Shown piece after piece: positions 7,478 to 15,816 of a stretch of 22,980 bases of DNA. The DNA is from CAZWAP01 sp964632005 (GTDB taxonomy: Bacteria > Planctomycetota > Phycisphaerae > Sedimentisphaerales > Anaerobacaceae): NCBI GenBank assembly GCA_964632005.1, contig CAZWAP010000036.1:1-22980 (forward strand). Direction: 5' to 3'. Position numbers and translations under genes: made by a program. The notes beneath the pieces were generated by a model, which saw nothing but the letters and a program-made list of their open reading frames with translations, was not told the origin of the DNA and did not search any database. How positions within the stretch are numbered: position 1 is the stretch's first letter; each line of letters opens with the position of its first letter.

Positions 7478-8911
7478 TCAGCGGGACGTCCGTCCATTTC
7501 TCTTAGCGGCGCGAGAGTTGCGATTGGCCGAGCGATTCGGCGATCGCCGCCGGTTACTTTTCGATATCTGCGGAGCCAACTGCAGGCTCCAGCGCGCGAA
7601 AAGTGCTCTGAGTCTTTCTGCGGTCTTCGGCTGAGTGGCCGCCAGGTTGTGTTTTTCGGCGATGTCGGCATCCAGGTCGTAGAGTTCCAGGGAACCCTTG
7701 TAGTAGAGCAGCTTGGACTTGCCAGCTCGCACGGCCCACTGCTGGGCCCCATCATACCAGTACAGCGCCTCGTGCAAGGGCCCTTTGAGCCGGCCGGTAA
7801 GCGCCCCCAGCATGTTCTTGCCGTCATAGACGCGGTCGCCCGGCAGCTCCAGCGACGCCGCTGCACAAATCGTCGGAAAGACGTCCAACGAGATAACCGG
7901 TTCGTTGCAGGTGGTTCCTTTCGGCAACTTCGCCGGCCAGCGCACGATAAACGGCACGCGTATGCCGCCCTCGTAAACGCTTTGCTTGTAGCCGCGCAAG
8001 ACGCCGTTATCAGCGTGGTTCTTGCGTGCGCCGCCGTTATCCGAGAAGAATATGACCAGTGTATTGTCCTCGACGCCGGTCCTCGCCAGCGCATCCAGCA
8101 CCCGCCCGATGGCCTCATCCATAGATGCAAGCATAGCCAGGTAGATGTCGCGGTCCTTATCGCCTGTGTTGAAGCGCTCGATGTAGGCCTGCGGGGCCTG
8201 GAGCGGCCAGTGCACGGCGTTGAACGGCAGGTAGAGGAAAAAGGGCCTGCTGGCGCTGCGCTCGATGAACGAGACCGCCTCACGCGCGAGGTTGTCGGTC
8301 AAGTAACCGGTGTCGTCGATAGGCTTATCGTTACGATATATGGATGTGTATTCGTCCGTTATTCTCAGGTCGAAATAGTCGTGTGCCCCGTGTCCGAGGA
8401 ACCCGTAGAACTCATCAAAGCCGCGCTGCAGCGGCCGATATCTCCGCTCAAGTCCCAGGTGCCACTTACCCACCACAGCGGTTGCGTAACCTGCTTTCTT
8501 GAGTAAGTCTGCTATGGTGATTTCGCTCGTCGGCAGGCCGAGCCTCGAATCACCTCCGGTGTAGAAGCCGAACCGCTGTTGGTAGCGTCCGGTCATAAGT
8601 CCGGCGCGGGTGGGAGCACAGACGTACGCGCTTGCATACCCGTTGGTCAATCGCACTGCCGTCCTGGCCAGGCGATCGATGTTCGGCGTGTTGACTTCCT
8701 TGGGATGTTCGTAACAGCTTGCGTCGGCGTATCCCTGGTCGTCTGAGACGATCAGGACAATGTTCGGCCGGCCGTGGGAGGCGAAGGTTCGGCCCGGCAG
8801 GAAAACCGCTCCAGCTGCCGCGGCCGTACAATTCCTGAGGAATGTGCGACGGCTGATAACATCTCTGGTTCGTTGCAGCCGGCTTGGCGTGCCAGCACTG
8901 TTGATTTCCAT
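7478..8911 (-). CDS. Tat-exported sulfatase (family S1) with Arg-rich tail
   Basis: A third sulfatase of 477 residues, of the arylsulfatase A / GalNAc-sulfatase-like type. A Tat signal (SRRTFLRN, Arg at 21-22) is followed by an Ala-rich hydrophobic segment. The catalytic set is complete: Asp57-Asp58, Cys98 in CAPTR, Lys149 and His151 (GKWHLG), His234 (AVHWP), and Asp291-Asn292 (FSDNGG). The C-terminal domain ends in a four-stranded region near LYDLDADIAEKHNLA. The last 28 residues (about 450-477) are strikingly basic, with eleven Arg/Lys, which is unusual for this family. The ATG has AAGG 8 nt upstream and lies 15 bp after the stop of the preceding gene, so the two are almost certainly co-transcribed. 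Substrate unknown; sulfated glycosaminoglycan-like or algal sugars are plausible. Confidence 0.94.
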   Translation of the reverse strand: MEINSAGTPSRLQRTRDVISRRTFLRNCTAAAAGAVFLPGRTFASHGRPNIVLIVSDDQGYADASCYEHPKEVNTPNIDRLARTAVRLTNGYASAYVCAPTRAGLMTGRYQQRFGFYTGGDSRLGLPTSEITIADLLKKAGYATAVVGKWHLGLERRYRPLQRGFDEFYGFLGHGAHDYFDLRITDEYTSIYRNDKPIDDTGYLTDNLAREAVSFIERSASRPFFLYLPFNAVHWPLQAPQAYIERFNTGDKDRDIYLAMLASMDEAIGRVLDALARTGVEDNTLVIFFSDNGGARKNHADNGVLRGYKQSVYEGGIRVPFIVRWPAKLPKGTTCNEPVISLDVFPTICAAASLELPGDRVYDGKNMLGALTGRLKGPLHEALYWYDGAQQWAVRAGKSKLLYYKGSLELYDLDADIAEKHNLAATQPKTAERLRALFARWSLQLAPQISKSNRRRSPNRSANRNSRAAKRNGRTSR

Positions 8912-8926
8912 AAGTGTTACCTTAGC

Positions 8927-10057
8927 TTAACTGCGTGAGTACCCAACTTCATAGTCGTCGCGGCAGCGCTGCTCGGTTTGCTCTGGGTCTTCGCCGAGCT
9001 GGCGGACCAGGAATTCGTGCATCGCTTCGACCCTTTCCGCGTATTCCGGCTGGCCGGCGAGGTTATTGAACTCACCGGGGTCTGCATAGAGGTCATAGAG
9101 CTCGCGCTCGGGCCGGTGCGCAGCGTCGGGCCGGGTGTGATAGACGTACTTGAACCTGCCGGCCCGCAGCATCGCGTACCCGGAGTAGATATTGTGCGCA
9201 TAATACTCGCTGATCGCGTAGTCCTTCCAGCCAGCTTTGTCGTCATCCAGCCACTCTACCATCGAGTCGCCGTCCCAGTCGGGCGGTACCTTGGTCCCCG
9301 CAAGTTCTGCGATCGTGCTGTTGACATCCAGCAGCGAGCAGACCCCGGTCCGCCTCTGGCCGCCCTTCCACCGCGCCGTCCAACTGATGATAAGGAGCAC
9401 CCTCGCGGCGTGCTTTAGTACGCCGGAATCCTCGGCTGTGTAGAACTTGTCGAATCGGGCGCTTATACCTTCCTTGGGCGTCAGGTTGTCCGGGTCTCTG
9501 CGGCTGCCTGTACCGGTCTTCTTGCTGTTGTTCATACTCTCGCCGATCTCCGTAAAGCCGTATCGCCGCGTTCGGTCGTAGTGCATCTTACCACACAAAA
9601 ACGACTCGTAGCCGGCGGCGTTCAGCACCCTTGCCAGCGACGGGTAGTCCGGGCTGGGCAGCCAGCAATTGTTGCTCCATACGGCTACGCGCGAGGCGTA
9701 CTTGCCCGCCGTAAAAGACAGCCTGGACGGCACGCACAACGGCGAATTGCAGTAACAACTCTCGAAGGTTATCCCCCGCCGAGCAAGCAAGTCGAGCGAC
9801 GAAGTATGGATAATGCTGTTGCCGGCTGCACCCAGCACTGCGGCGTTGTGCTCATCGGATATGATAAACAGGATATTCGGTCGTGTTGGGCCGATGCGGG
9901 CGTGGATCGCCCGATTGGACAGTAGAAGGCCTCCCGCTGCTCGTGCCCGGTCGCCCAAGACAAGCCCTGCGCCCAGCGCACCCGACCACTTCAAAAAGCC
10001 CCGCCGGCCTACGGAGCCCTGCGTGCCGGTACACTTCTTTTTTAGGGTTCTGTTCAT
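8927..10057 (-). CDS. Internally deleted sulfatase, probably inactive
   Basis: A sulfatase gene that stays in frame for 376 residues but is about 100-130 residues shorter than its relatives. The Tat leader (GRRGFLKW, 18-25), metal ligand Asp68 (SDEH), formylglycine cysteine Cys108 (CVPSR) and Lys157/His159 (CGKMH) are present. After DSGVLKHA (to about residue 217) the protein jumps straight to ARVLLIISW, which in full-length members follows the segment with the second metal site. The catalytic His of the missing block and the DHG/DNG metal ligands are therefore absent. The C-terminal domain then continues normally to the end. The join lies near position 9400-9410. I read it as an in-frame deletion that inactivates hydrolysis; a binding role or an assembly error are alternatives. 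Gaps of 15 bp to both neighbours keep it in the operon. Confidence 0.85.
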   Translation of the reverse strand: MNRTLKKKCTGTQGSVGRRGFLKWSGALGAGLVLGDRARAAGGLLLSNRAIHARIGPTRPNILFIISDEHNAAVLGAAGNSIIHTSSLDLLARRGITFESCYCNSPLCVPSRLSFTAGKYASRVAVWSNNCWLPSPDYPSLARVLNAAGYESFLCGKMHYDRTRRYGFTEIGESMNNSKKTGTGSRRDPDNLTPKEGISARFDKFYTAEDSGVLKHAARVLLIISWTARWKGGQRRTGVCSLLDVNSTIAELAGTKVPPDWDGDSMVEWLDDDKAGWKDYAISEYYAHNIYSGYAMLRAGRFKYVYHTRPDAAHRPERELYDLYADPGEFNNLAGQPEYAERVEAMHEFLVRQLGEDPEQTEQRCRDDYEVGYSRS

Positions 10058-10072
10058 CGCTCAGTCTGTGCC

Positions 10073-11533
10073 TCAGCCGACATATTCGGGATTCGGCTGG
10101 GTCGGAATGGGAGCACCTATCGAATTCTGCCAACTGATCAAGAGCTCGAGCAGCTCATCCCTCTTGGCAGTGTTGACGCCGGCCAGATTCCTGGTCTCGC
10201 CGATATCTTCCTCGAGGTTATACAGCTCGACCGAATTGTTGGTCTCGATATTAGTCCACCCGCCGTCGAGGACCCACTCCTCGAAGTACTGCAGGAGCTT
10301 CCATTTGCCCTTGCGTACGACGCCGACCGGCCTTGTCCGGAACTTTGAATCCCGCGCGCCGGGTACATTGCCCTGCAAATACGCTGGAAAATGCCAGAAT
10401 ATAGCGTCACGCTTGAGTTTGGCGGCACCGCCGAGCAGGGGCACGATGCTCTCTCCGTCGAGGATCTTTCCAGGCGGCCTGTCGGCGGCGGCGATCTCGA
10501 GGATGGTCGGGAAGAAGTCGACGCCGATCACAGGTACGTCAGATCTGGTATTCGGCCTGGTGACGCCCGGCCACTTTACAATCATAGGTTCACGGATGCC
10601 GCCTTCATAAAAGGTGCCCTTGAAGCCGCGCAACGGCCAGTTGGACGTTGCGCCTACATATCCTCCGTTGTCGGAGAAGAAGAAGATCACCGTGTTGTCG
10701 GCCAGGCCCAATCGGTCCAGCTTATCCATTATCCGGCCGATTCCCTGGTCCACGCTGTCGATCATCGCGGCGTACGTCGGGTTATCCTGGCCGTTGCTGG
10801 GCGGCTTGTCCTGGTATTTGGCGACCAGGTCCGGCTTTGCCTGGATCGGCGTGTGGACCGCGTAGTGCGTCAGGTACAGGAAGAAAGGCCTGCTCTTGTT
10901 GGCCTCGATAAACTTCAGGGCCTCGTCTGTCAGGCGGTCGGTCAGGTATTCGCCGTCCGGGCCGTCGGGTAGTTCGGGGTTCTTGTAGGGGCTGAAATAT
11001 CCGCCCGGGGGAGAGCCTGCCCTGAAGCCGCCGACATTGAGGTCGAATCCCTGGGCCAGCGGTCCGAGCTCGGGGTCCGTTCCCATGTGCCACTTGCCGA
11101 TGCTTGCGCTTACGTAGCCGGCAGGCTTGAGCGCCTCTGCGATGGTAACGTGGTGGGAATCCAGGGTTGTATCATTCGGTATGGGTATCAGTCTCCTGTC
11201 GCGCGCCGAGCCCCTTGCGGAACTGCCCACCGTATAGACGCCGTGACGCGGCGTGTACTGGCCCGTGAGAAAACTTGCCCGCGTCGGAGCACAATTTGCG
11301 GCGTTGGCGTAGGCGTTAGTGAAGACCATTCCCTCGCGGGCAAGCCTGTCGATGTTCGGGGTCTGGTAATACTCGCTGCCCATAAAGCCCGCGTCGCGCC
11401 AGCCCATATCATCAATCATTATGAAGATTATGTTCGGGCGTCTCGGGCGCGTGCGGACCTCCAACGTTCGGTTGGAAAGAACAAGACCCCCGGTTATGAC
11501 ACCAAGCCTTTTGAAGAAATCACGACGGTTCAC
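10073..11533 (-). CDS. Tat-exported sulfatase (family S1), first of five
   Basis: The first sulfatase in transcription order, 486 residues. I chose GTG 11533 because GAGGG lies 7 nt upstream and the product then begins MNRRDFFKR, matching the leaders of its neighbours; an ATG at 11590 would add 19 residues without a ribosome site. The Tat motif is at residues 3-9. The catalytic set is complete: Asp41-Asp42 (MIDDMG), Cys81 in CAPTR, Lys147 and His149 (GKWHMG), His227 (AVHTP), and Asp288-Asn289 (FSDNGG). The fold and order match arylsulfatase/GalNAc-6-sulfatase-like S1 members, with a normal C-terminal domain ending near ELYNLEEDIGETRNLA. It starts 158 bp after the LamG gene. The enzyme should be exported folded and need formylglycine maturation by an enzyme not encoded in this window. 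Confidence 0.94.
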   Translation of the reverse strand: MNRRDFFKRLGVITGGLVLSNRTLEVRTRPRRPNIIFIMIDDMGWRDAGFMGSEYYQTPNIDRLAREGMVFTNAYANAANCAPTRASFLTGQYTPRHGVYTVGSSARGSARDRRLIPIPNDTTLDSHHVTIAEALKPAGYVSASIGKWHMGTDPELGPLAQGFDLNVGGFRAGSPPGGYFSPYKNPELPDGPDGEYLTDRLTDEALKFIEANKSRPFFLYLTHYAVHTPIQAKPDLVAKYQDKPPSNGQDNPTYAAMIDSVDQGIGRIMDKLDRLGLADNTVIFFFSDNGGYVGATSNWPLRGFKGTFYEGGIREPMIVKWPGVTRPNTRSDVPVIGVDFFPTILEIAAADRPPGKILDGESIVPLLGGAAKLKRDAIFWHFPAYLQGNVPGARDSKFRTRPVGVVRKGKWKLLQYFEEWVLDGGWTNIETNNSVELYNLEEDIGETRNLAGVNTAKRDELLELLISWQNSIGAPIPTQPNPEYVG

Positions 11534-11691
11534 ACATTTACCCTCTTTTGCACCCAAGTTGTTCTCTGAAATCGCATCTCGCTTATTCACGGCAACCTAC
11601 ACACCGGGCATCGTACCGGCAATAAGACCCGGGAGCACCGGGACTATGGGCACCAACCAGCCGGCGCCAGCCCCCGGTTGAGCGGATCGGG
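11534..11691 (-). other. 158-bp intra-operon spacer with inverted repeats
   Basis: This is the largest gap in the sulfatase operon. It holds two possible hairpins: CCCGG (11628-11632) with CCGGG (11638-11642), and CAACC (11654-11658) with GGTTG (11676-11680) around a GC-rich core. There is no T-run after either on the minus strand. They could slow transcription, protect RNA ends or mark a processing site between the LamG message and the sulfatase message. No gene is seen here. Confidence 0.35.
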
Positions 11692-14600
11692 CTACGGCCA
11701 TAACGACTCCTGCAGCCACCACTGCCCCAGTATGCTGAAGTCTTTGAGGCTGATGATTCCGTCATCGTACGGGTCAACAGGCGCCAGTACCGGCTGGAGC
11801 GGCTGATGAAGCTCGCTGCCCGGGCCGTGAGCCAAGTAAAGTATTTCGCGGTGGGGCAGCGCATAATCGTAAATCCGGAGCTCGTCGAGCTTGCCCTTGT
11901 AATAGCTGCCGCCATCGAAGCTCGCCCCGATAGTCGAGCTGCCGGCCTCGGCGCCGTCGATCGGCTGGTATGCCTGGGTCTGCTGAGCGACCAGCAAGCC
12001 GTTGTGATATATCCTCATCAGCCCCGCGCCAGCATCTTTGACGAATGCATAATGGCCCCATTTGCCCAGGTACCGGCCGGGTTTTTCCTGTATCCAGGCC
12101 ACTCTATCCCACGGCTCGTTGGGGTCGGCTGGCCCGGCGCCGAACTCTGTCCGCCCGACAGTGTAGGGATTGACGTCTGCACCGAGGTGTAGCCACACCG
12201 AAATGGTCAATTCATCGCGAATAGGGCTGAAAACATCGTTCGGGACCGATACCGCGAAATTCCCGTCGAAGGCCAGGCAATATCCGTCGTACCCGCACGG
12301 GTCCCAGGCCCCGGCCCCGTTCGGATCGACGGTGCCGTGGTACCCCCTGCCGGACGAATCGGCTGCAATGGTTCCAGCGGTCTCGTCGAACTTGTAATAT
12401 ACCCGCAGTCGATCCTGATTCGGCTCCACCGCCGAAACGTCGTACGCGCTCGCCAGCCAGTAACTCAGCAGGAGACCCAGGTCCTCCGGCTCGGTGATAC
12501 AATCACCGTCGAAACTGGCCGGGGCGTACTCCGGCACGCAGCGCGAAGGATACAGCCTGATCTGGTCCACGAATACCACTCCAGAGCCTCCGCTGCCCGA
12601 AACTCCTATGACCAGCTTTCTGAGCCGCGTCAAATCCACCTCTTCATCCAGAAAATCCTCCAGCGCGACATTCCAGTGCTGCCAGGTCTCAAGCCGAAGC
12701 GCATTTGGATCCTCCTCGTATCTGACGACCCCGCTGTTGCCGTCGGTATCCTCGAGGCCCAGGTACAACCACTGCCCCGTGTTGTTCGGATCGCCGTGGA
12801 ATTCAAGTGCTATCGCCTTCAGGCCGCCGGCCGTCCAATCCACGCCCGAATCGTATATCAGCTCGGCCTCGGAGTAAGAGGCAGGCCCGGTATTGTCGTA
12901 CTCACACCTCATCGAATTGCCGGCGAAATCGGCCTCGAGGAAGATGGTCGCACCTGTGCCATTGCTCGCCCCATCCGTCCATCTGCTCAGAAGGCTCGGC
13001 TCATTGGGCCCGGAGGTACCGACGTACGAGTCAAAATCATCCACTACGGCGTAGGGTTGCGTCTGGAACGTCCACAGTTGCCCAGCCCAGATGCATGGGT
13101 CATTGACCTCATCGACCACCCAGTAGTACGTCCGGCCGTATTCCACGGGCACCGGTCCGAAGGTATTGGAGTCCGCCGGCAGATTCGGCGCCACAAGAGG
13201 CAAGTCCCCCGCGTCGGTCCCGAAGTAAACGTTGTGCGCCGCGGCGTACTTGCCGCTGCGCCAGCTCAACACGACGCTGGTTCCATCGTATTGCGAGAGG
13301 TCTGCCGGACTGGGCATGCTCGCCTCGGGCCGGCCGGCCAGCTCCTGGATCTCCTCGCGTCGCAGCGCCCGATTGTATATCCGCACCTCGTCGAGGTCTC
13401 CGGCGAACGGGCTGGCGTTGCCGGTGTTACCGTCGAACGAACCGGCCTCGGAACGCGCACCGATGAAACCGTAACGCACCTTGCCCGTTCCAAAAGCGGC
13501 GCCGCTCGAGGTTTGCGCATCGAGCCGACCATCAACGTATATGCTCGCTGTCCCGCTGTCGAACAGACCCGCGACGTGATGCCACTGGCCGTCATCGACG
13601 CGGACCGAGCCGCCGAGGTCGATCTGGCCGGCATCCGTCATTACGCTCCAGCCTACCTGGCCGGCTCCGCCACCGCTGCCGTTGATCTCCAGCCTCCAGT
13701 ACTCGTTGCGGTCAAAGGAGGCAATAGCCTGGTCGGCGCTGTTGCTCGTTCGGATCCAGGCTGAAACGGTAAGGCCTTGCAGTCCTGAGGCGGCGTAATG
13801 CAGGTTATCTATGGCCACCCAATCATCGACGCCGTCCAAGCGCAGCGCTTTGCCCTCGAAGCCTGCTTCCCAGGTCGGCTGTCCTCTGAGGTAGCCGTGG
13901 TTCTCGTGGCCTGACCAATCTATCGCCCGCGTCTGGTCTGCGCCGTCGAGCTTCCACCACCCAACCAGGTTCGGGTCCGTCACCGCGATAACCGGCTCGG
14001 TTCTGAAGCTCCAGACCGGCCCGGTTACGATCGTCGAATCCTCCTTGACCGTATCAATCCGCCAGAAGTACTCGGTATCGGGCAACCGTGGACCCAGCGG
14101 GTAGGTCGTCTGCGTCTGGCGTCCCCGGTATGTCTCGCCGGTCCCGGCGGCGACGGCGACGGGATCGGTGCCGAGGTAGACATCGTACAACACGCCGCCC
14201 ATTCCCGGCTGCCAGCTGAGCGTAACGTCGAGCTCAACAAACACCGCGCCATTAGCAGGGTATGGAGCCCACGCCGTCTCCTCGGGAACCGCAAAACTCC
14301 ACACGTCACCTTCCCAAACTCCCGTGGGATGGAGGTCGTTGACTTCATCGACCCTCCAGTAATAGACCTTGCCGCCGGGCAGCGAGTCAAGATAGTAGAA
14401 TTCGTCGCTTGTCAATCCCAGGGAAGCCGCGGGGGCGCCGCTGTCGACTTCCTCGAAACTATCGCTCAGGTACAGATGATGTCCATTGACGTCCGCGGCG
14501 TATCTGCCCGCCGTCCAGCGAAGCAGCACGCTGCTCGTCTCGAGCACGGCTCCGGGGTCGGGGGCCAGCAAACCGGCCTTGGTACGCGGGGCCAGTTGTT

Positions 14601-15222
14601 GTATCTCCGCTTCGGTCAGGGCACGATCGTAAATACGGAGCTCGTCGACCATACCGGCGAACCAGTTGGTGGTGTTCCTGTTTACACCGACCGCGTATCG
14701 GCCGAAGTCCGTATCGGCCGCGGCAACACTTGCAACCAGCTCCCCGTCGTAGTACAGCACGGTGCTCGTGCCGTCACAAGCAGCGGCAAGGTGGACCCAG
14801 TTGGATACGACCGGGCCGAAGAATCCGCTCTCGCTGCCCTGGTATCGGTACATATCCGAGCCGTCCACGTCGAACTGGAAATCGCTGCCGCTGCTGTTAT
14901 TGTTGAAGACGCTACTGTACTGGTCCTGCCCGAACGTATCCGTCCGAACCCACAATGCCACGGTGTACGCCGACCAGCTCGCCTGTGGGAGTGAATATTC
15001 CACGTAGTCGTCCGCGCCGTCCAAGACGATCGCCAGCCCGTCGTAGCCCCCGGCGTATGCCGGTCCGCCGTACTCGGTCCCGTCACAGCCCTGGCCCGAC
15101 GAGTCCGCCGTATTCCCTTCGAATCTCCACCAGCAAACCGGATCGACCTCCGCCAGCCCTATCCCGGAACAAACGCCGAGAATCGGTATGATGGTTGCTA
15201 AGAGTATCAACTCCCTGGACAT
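11692..15222 (-). CDS. Exported LamG / Fn3-like protein with split dockerin-like motifs
   Basis: A 1176-residue secreted protein with a Sec signal peptide (hydrophobic 5-23, likely cut after Ala24). Domains in order: LamG/concanavalin-like jellyroll about 25-210; two Fn3-like modules about 215-313 and 317-410, each with the YYWR/YFWR-D-V core; a second LamG 415-628; a third Fn3-like module 633-723; a beta-sandwich carbohydrate-binding-like domain about 725-892 (opens with DDFDSY); a dockerin-like segment at 903-923 (DGDCITEPEDLGLLLSYWL); a third LamG 938-1130; and a second dockerin-like segment at 1152-1170. Each LamG ends with the typical DELRIYDRAL or close variant. No catalytic motif is visible, so it probably binds polysaccharide or the cell surface. 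GAGG lies 10 nt before the ATG. It heads the sulfatase operon, which suggests it gathers substrate for the enzymes that follow. Confidence 0.9.
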   Translation of the reverse strand: MSRELILLATIIPILGVCSGIGLAEVDPVCWWRFEGNTADSSGQGCDGTEYGGPAYAGGYDGLAIVLDGADDYVEYSLPQASWSAYTVALWVRTDTFGQDQYSSVFNNNSSGSDFQFDVDGSDMYRYQGSESGFFGPVVSNWVHLAAACDGTSTVLYYDGELVASVAAADTDFGRYAVGVNRNTTNWFAGMVDELRIYDRALTEAEIQQLAPRTKAGLLAPDPGAVLETSSVLLRWTAGRYAADVNGHHLYLSDSFEEVDSGAPAASLGLTSDEFYYLDSLPGGKVYYWRVDEVNDLHPTGVWEGDVWSFAVPEETAWAPYPANGAVFVELDVTLSWQPGMGGVLYDVYLGTDPVAVAAGTGETYRGRQTQTTYPLGPRLPDTEYFWRIDTVKEDSTIVTGPVWSFRTEPVIAVTDPNLVGWWKLDGADQTRAIDWSGHENHGYLRGQPTWEAGFEGKALRLDGVDDWVAIDNLHYAASGLQGLTVSAWIRTSNSADQAIASFDRNEYWRLEINGSGGGAGQVGWSVMTDAGQIDLGGSVRVDDGQWHHVAGLFDSGTASIYVDGRLDAQTSSGAAFGTGKVRYGFIGARSEAGSFDGNTGNASPFAGDLDEVRIYNRALRREEIQELAGRPEASMPSPADLSQYDGTSVVLSWRSGKYAAAHNVYFGTDAGDLPLVAPNLPADSNTFGPVPVEYGRTYYWVVDEVNDPCIWAGQLWTFQTQPYAVVDDFDSYVGTSGPNEPSLLSRWTDGASNGTGATIFLEADFAGNSMRCEYDNTGPASYSEAELIYDSGVDWTAGGLKAIALEFHGDPNNTGQWLYLGLEDTDGNSGVVRYEEDPNALRLETWQHWNVALEDFLDEEVDLTRLRKLVIGVSGSGGSGVVFVDQIRLYPSRCVPEYAPASFDGDCITEPEDLGLLLSYWLASAYDVSAVEPNQDRLRVYYKFDETAGTIAADSSGRGYHGTVDPNGAGAWDPCGYDGYCLAFDGNFAVSVPNDVFSPIRDELTISVWLHLGADVNPYTVGRTEFGAGPADPNEPWDRVAWIQEKPGRYLGKWGHYAFVKDAGAGLMRIYHNGLLVAQQTQAYQPIDGAEAGSSTIGASFDGGSYYKGKLDELRIYDYALPHREILYLAHGPGSELHQPLQPVLAPVDPYDDGIISLKDFSILGQWWLQESLWP

Positions 15223-15334
15223 ACCAGGCCGTCCTCAAAAAACAGGCGCCCGACACAGATACCGCGAAGCTCCGCGCCAACCTCGCCCACCAAGCCAACC
15301 ACTTGTGGTGCGCCCGATGCAAATGCGCATTATC

Positions 15335-15363
15335 ATAATACCGTATAATCGGCTTTTCAGCAA
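15335..15363 (-). promoter_or_regulatory. Promoter of LamG-sulfatase operon
   Basis: On the minus strand TTGCTG (15358-15363) is followed after 17 bp by TATTAT (15335-15340). Transcription would begin near 15328, about 105 nt before the LamG start. This is the only good promoter I see for the six-gene run, and its good match to consensus suggests it can be read by the housekeeping sigma factor. Confidence 0.6.
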
Positions 15364-15639
15364 GAACTCTTCGCGGATTCGGACCGCGCTATCCGCTGTA
15401 ACCCTTTGTGCAGTAAACCATTGCGGAGTTCAAGGAGCAGGTCTTTGCAAGCGACCCGCCTGCGTCTGCTTGCCGGACGAACTCCGCCAGGCGGTGGCGG
15501 ACCGCGCAGAGGACAACCTCCGATCATCGACACCCGCCGCACAGATGGGTGATCCCGCTTGGTCTGCACGTTGCTCATTCCGCCGGCGTGCTGCCTGCCG
15601 TCGTGCCGGGCTCACCCGGCAACGGCGCGCCTTGCAAAA
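15364..15639. other. Intergenic spacer with two perfect hairpins
   Basis: The stretch between the operon promoter and tRNA-Gly has no supportable gene. Two perfect 7-bp inverted repeats are present: TCCGCCA (15483-15489) / TGGCGGA (15495-15501), and TGCCGGG (15604-15610) / CCCGGCA (15615-15621). The second lies about 20 bp past the 3' end of the tRNA on the minus strand and may mark its termination region, though without a T-run. Confidence 0.4.
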
Positions 15640-15710
15640 AGCGGGCGATGGGAATCGAACCCACATAGTCGGCTTGGAAGGCCGATGCTCTACCATTGAG
15701 CTACGCCCGC
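15640..15710 (-). tRNA. tRNA-Gly (anticodon UCC)
   Basis: The minus strand folds into a complete cloverleaf of 71 nt. The acceptor stem is GCGGGCG with CGCCCGC, the D-arm GCTC-AATGGTA-GAGC, the anticodon arm TCGGC-CTTCCAA-GCCGA with anticodon TCC, the variable loop CTAT, and the T-arm GTGGG-TTCGATT-CCCAT. The discriminator base is U, as expected for bacterial tRNA-Gly. The CCA end is not encoded; the acceptor is followed by further T residues, which may help termination. Confidence 0.97.
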
Positions 15711-15724
15711 CTGGGAAATCGCGG

Positions 15725-15753
15725 TTGATTATCCCCTGCTGTTGGTCTATACT
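15725..15753 (+). promoter_or_regulatory. Promoter for proA
   Basis: TTGATT (15725-15730) and TATACT (15748-15753) are 17 bp apart, placing the transcript start near 15760. That lies downstream of an upstream in-frame ATG at 15742 and so supports the proA start at 15817. The promoter diverges from the tRNA-Gly gene only 14 bp away. Confidence 0.65.
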
Positions 15754-15816
15754 GGCGAAGCAACCTATCTGAACAGCTTAGAAGCTCGGGCTCAACCAGT
15801 CAAGAGAAAAGCGATT

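Noticed and set aside
12337..13764. 475-residue plus-strand open frame
   Set aside because: It is antisense to the LamG protein, whose domains are clear throughout; G/C-rich third positions leave such mirror frames open.
15344..15349. Perfect TATAAT on the plus strand
   Set aside because: No acceptable -35 box lies 15-19 bp upstream; the minus-strand promoter at the same place is a better fit.
15188..15772. 194-residue plus-strand open frame
   Set aside because: Its end reads across the antisense of tRNA-Gly, a well-known source of false proteins.
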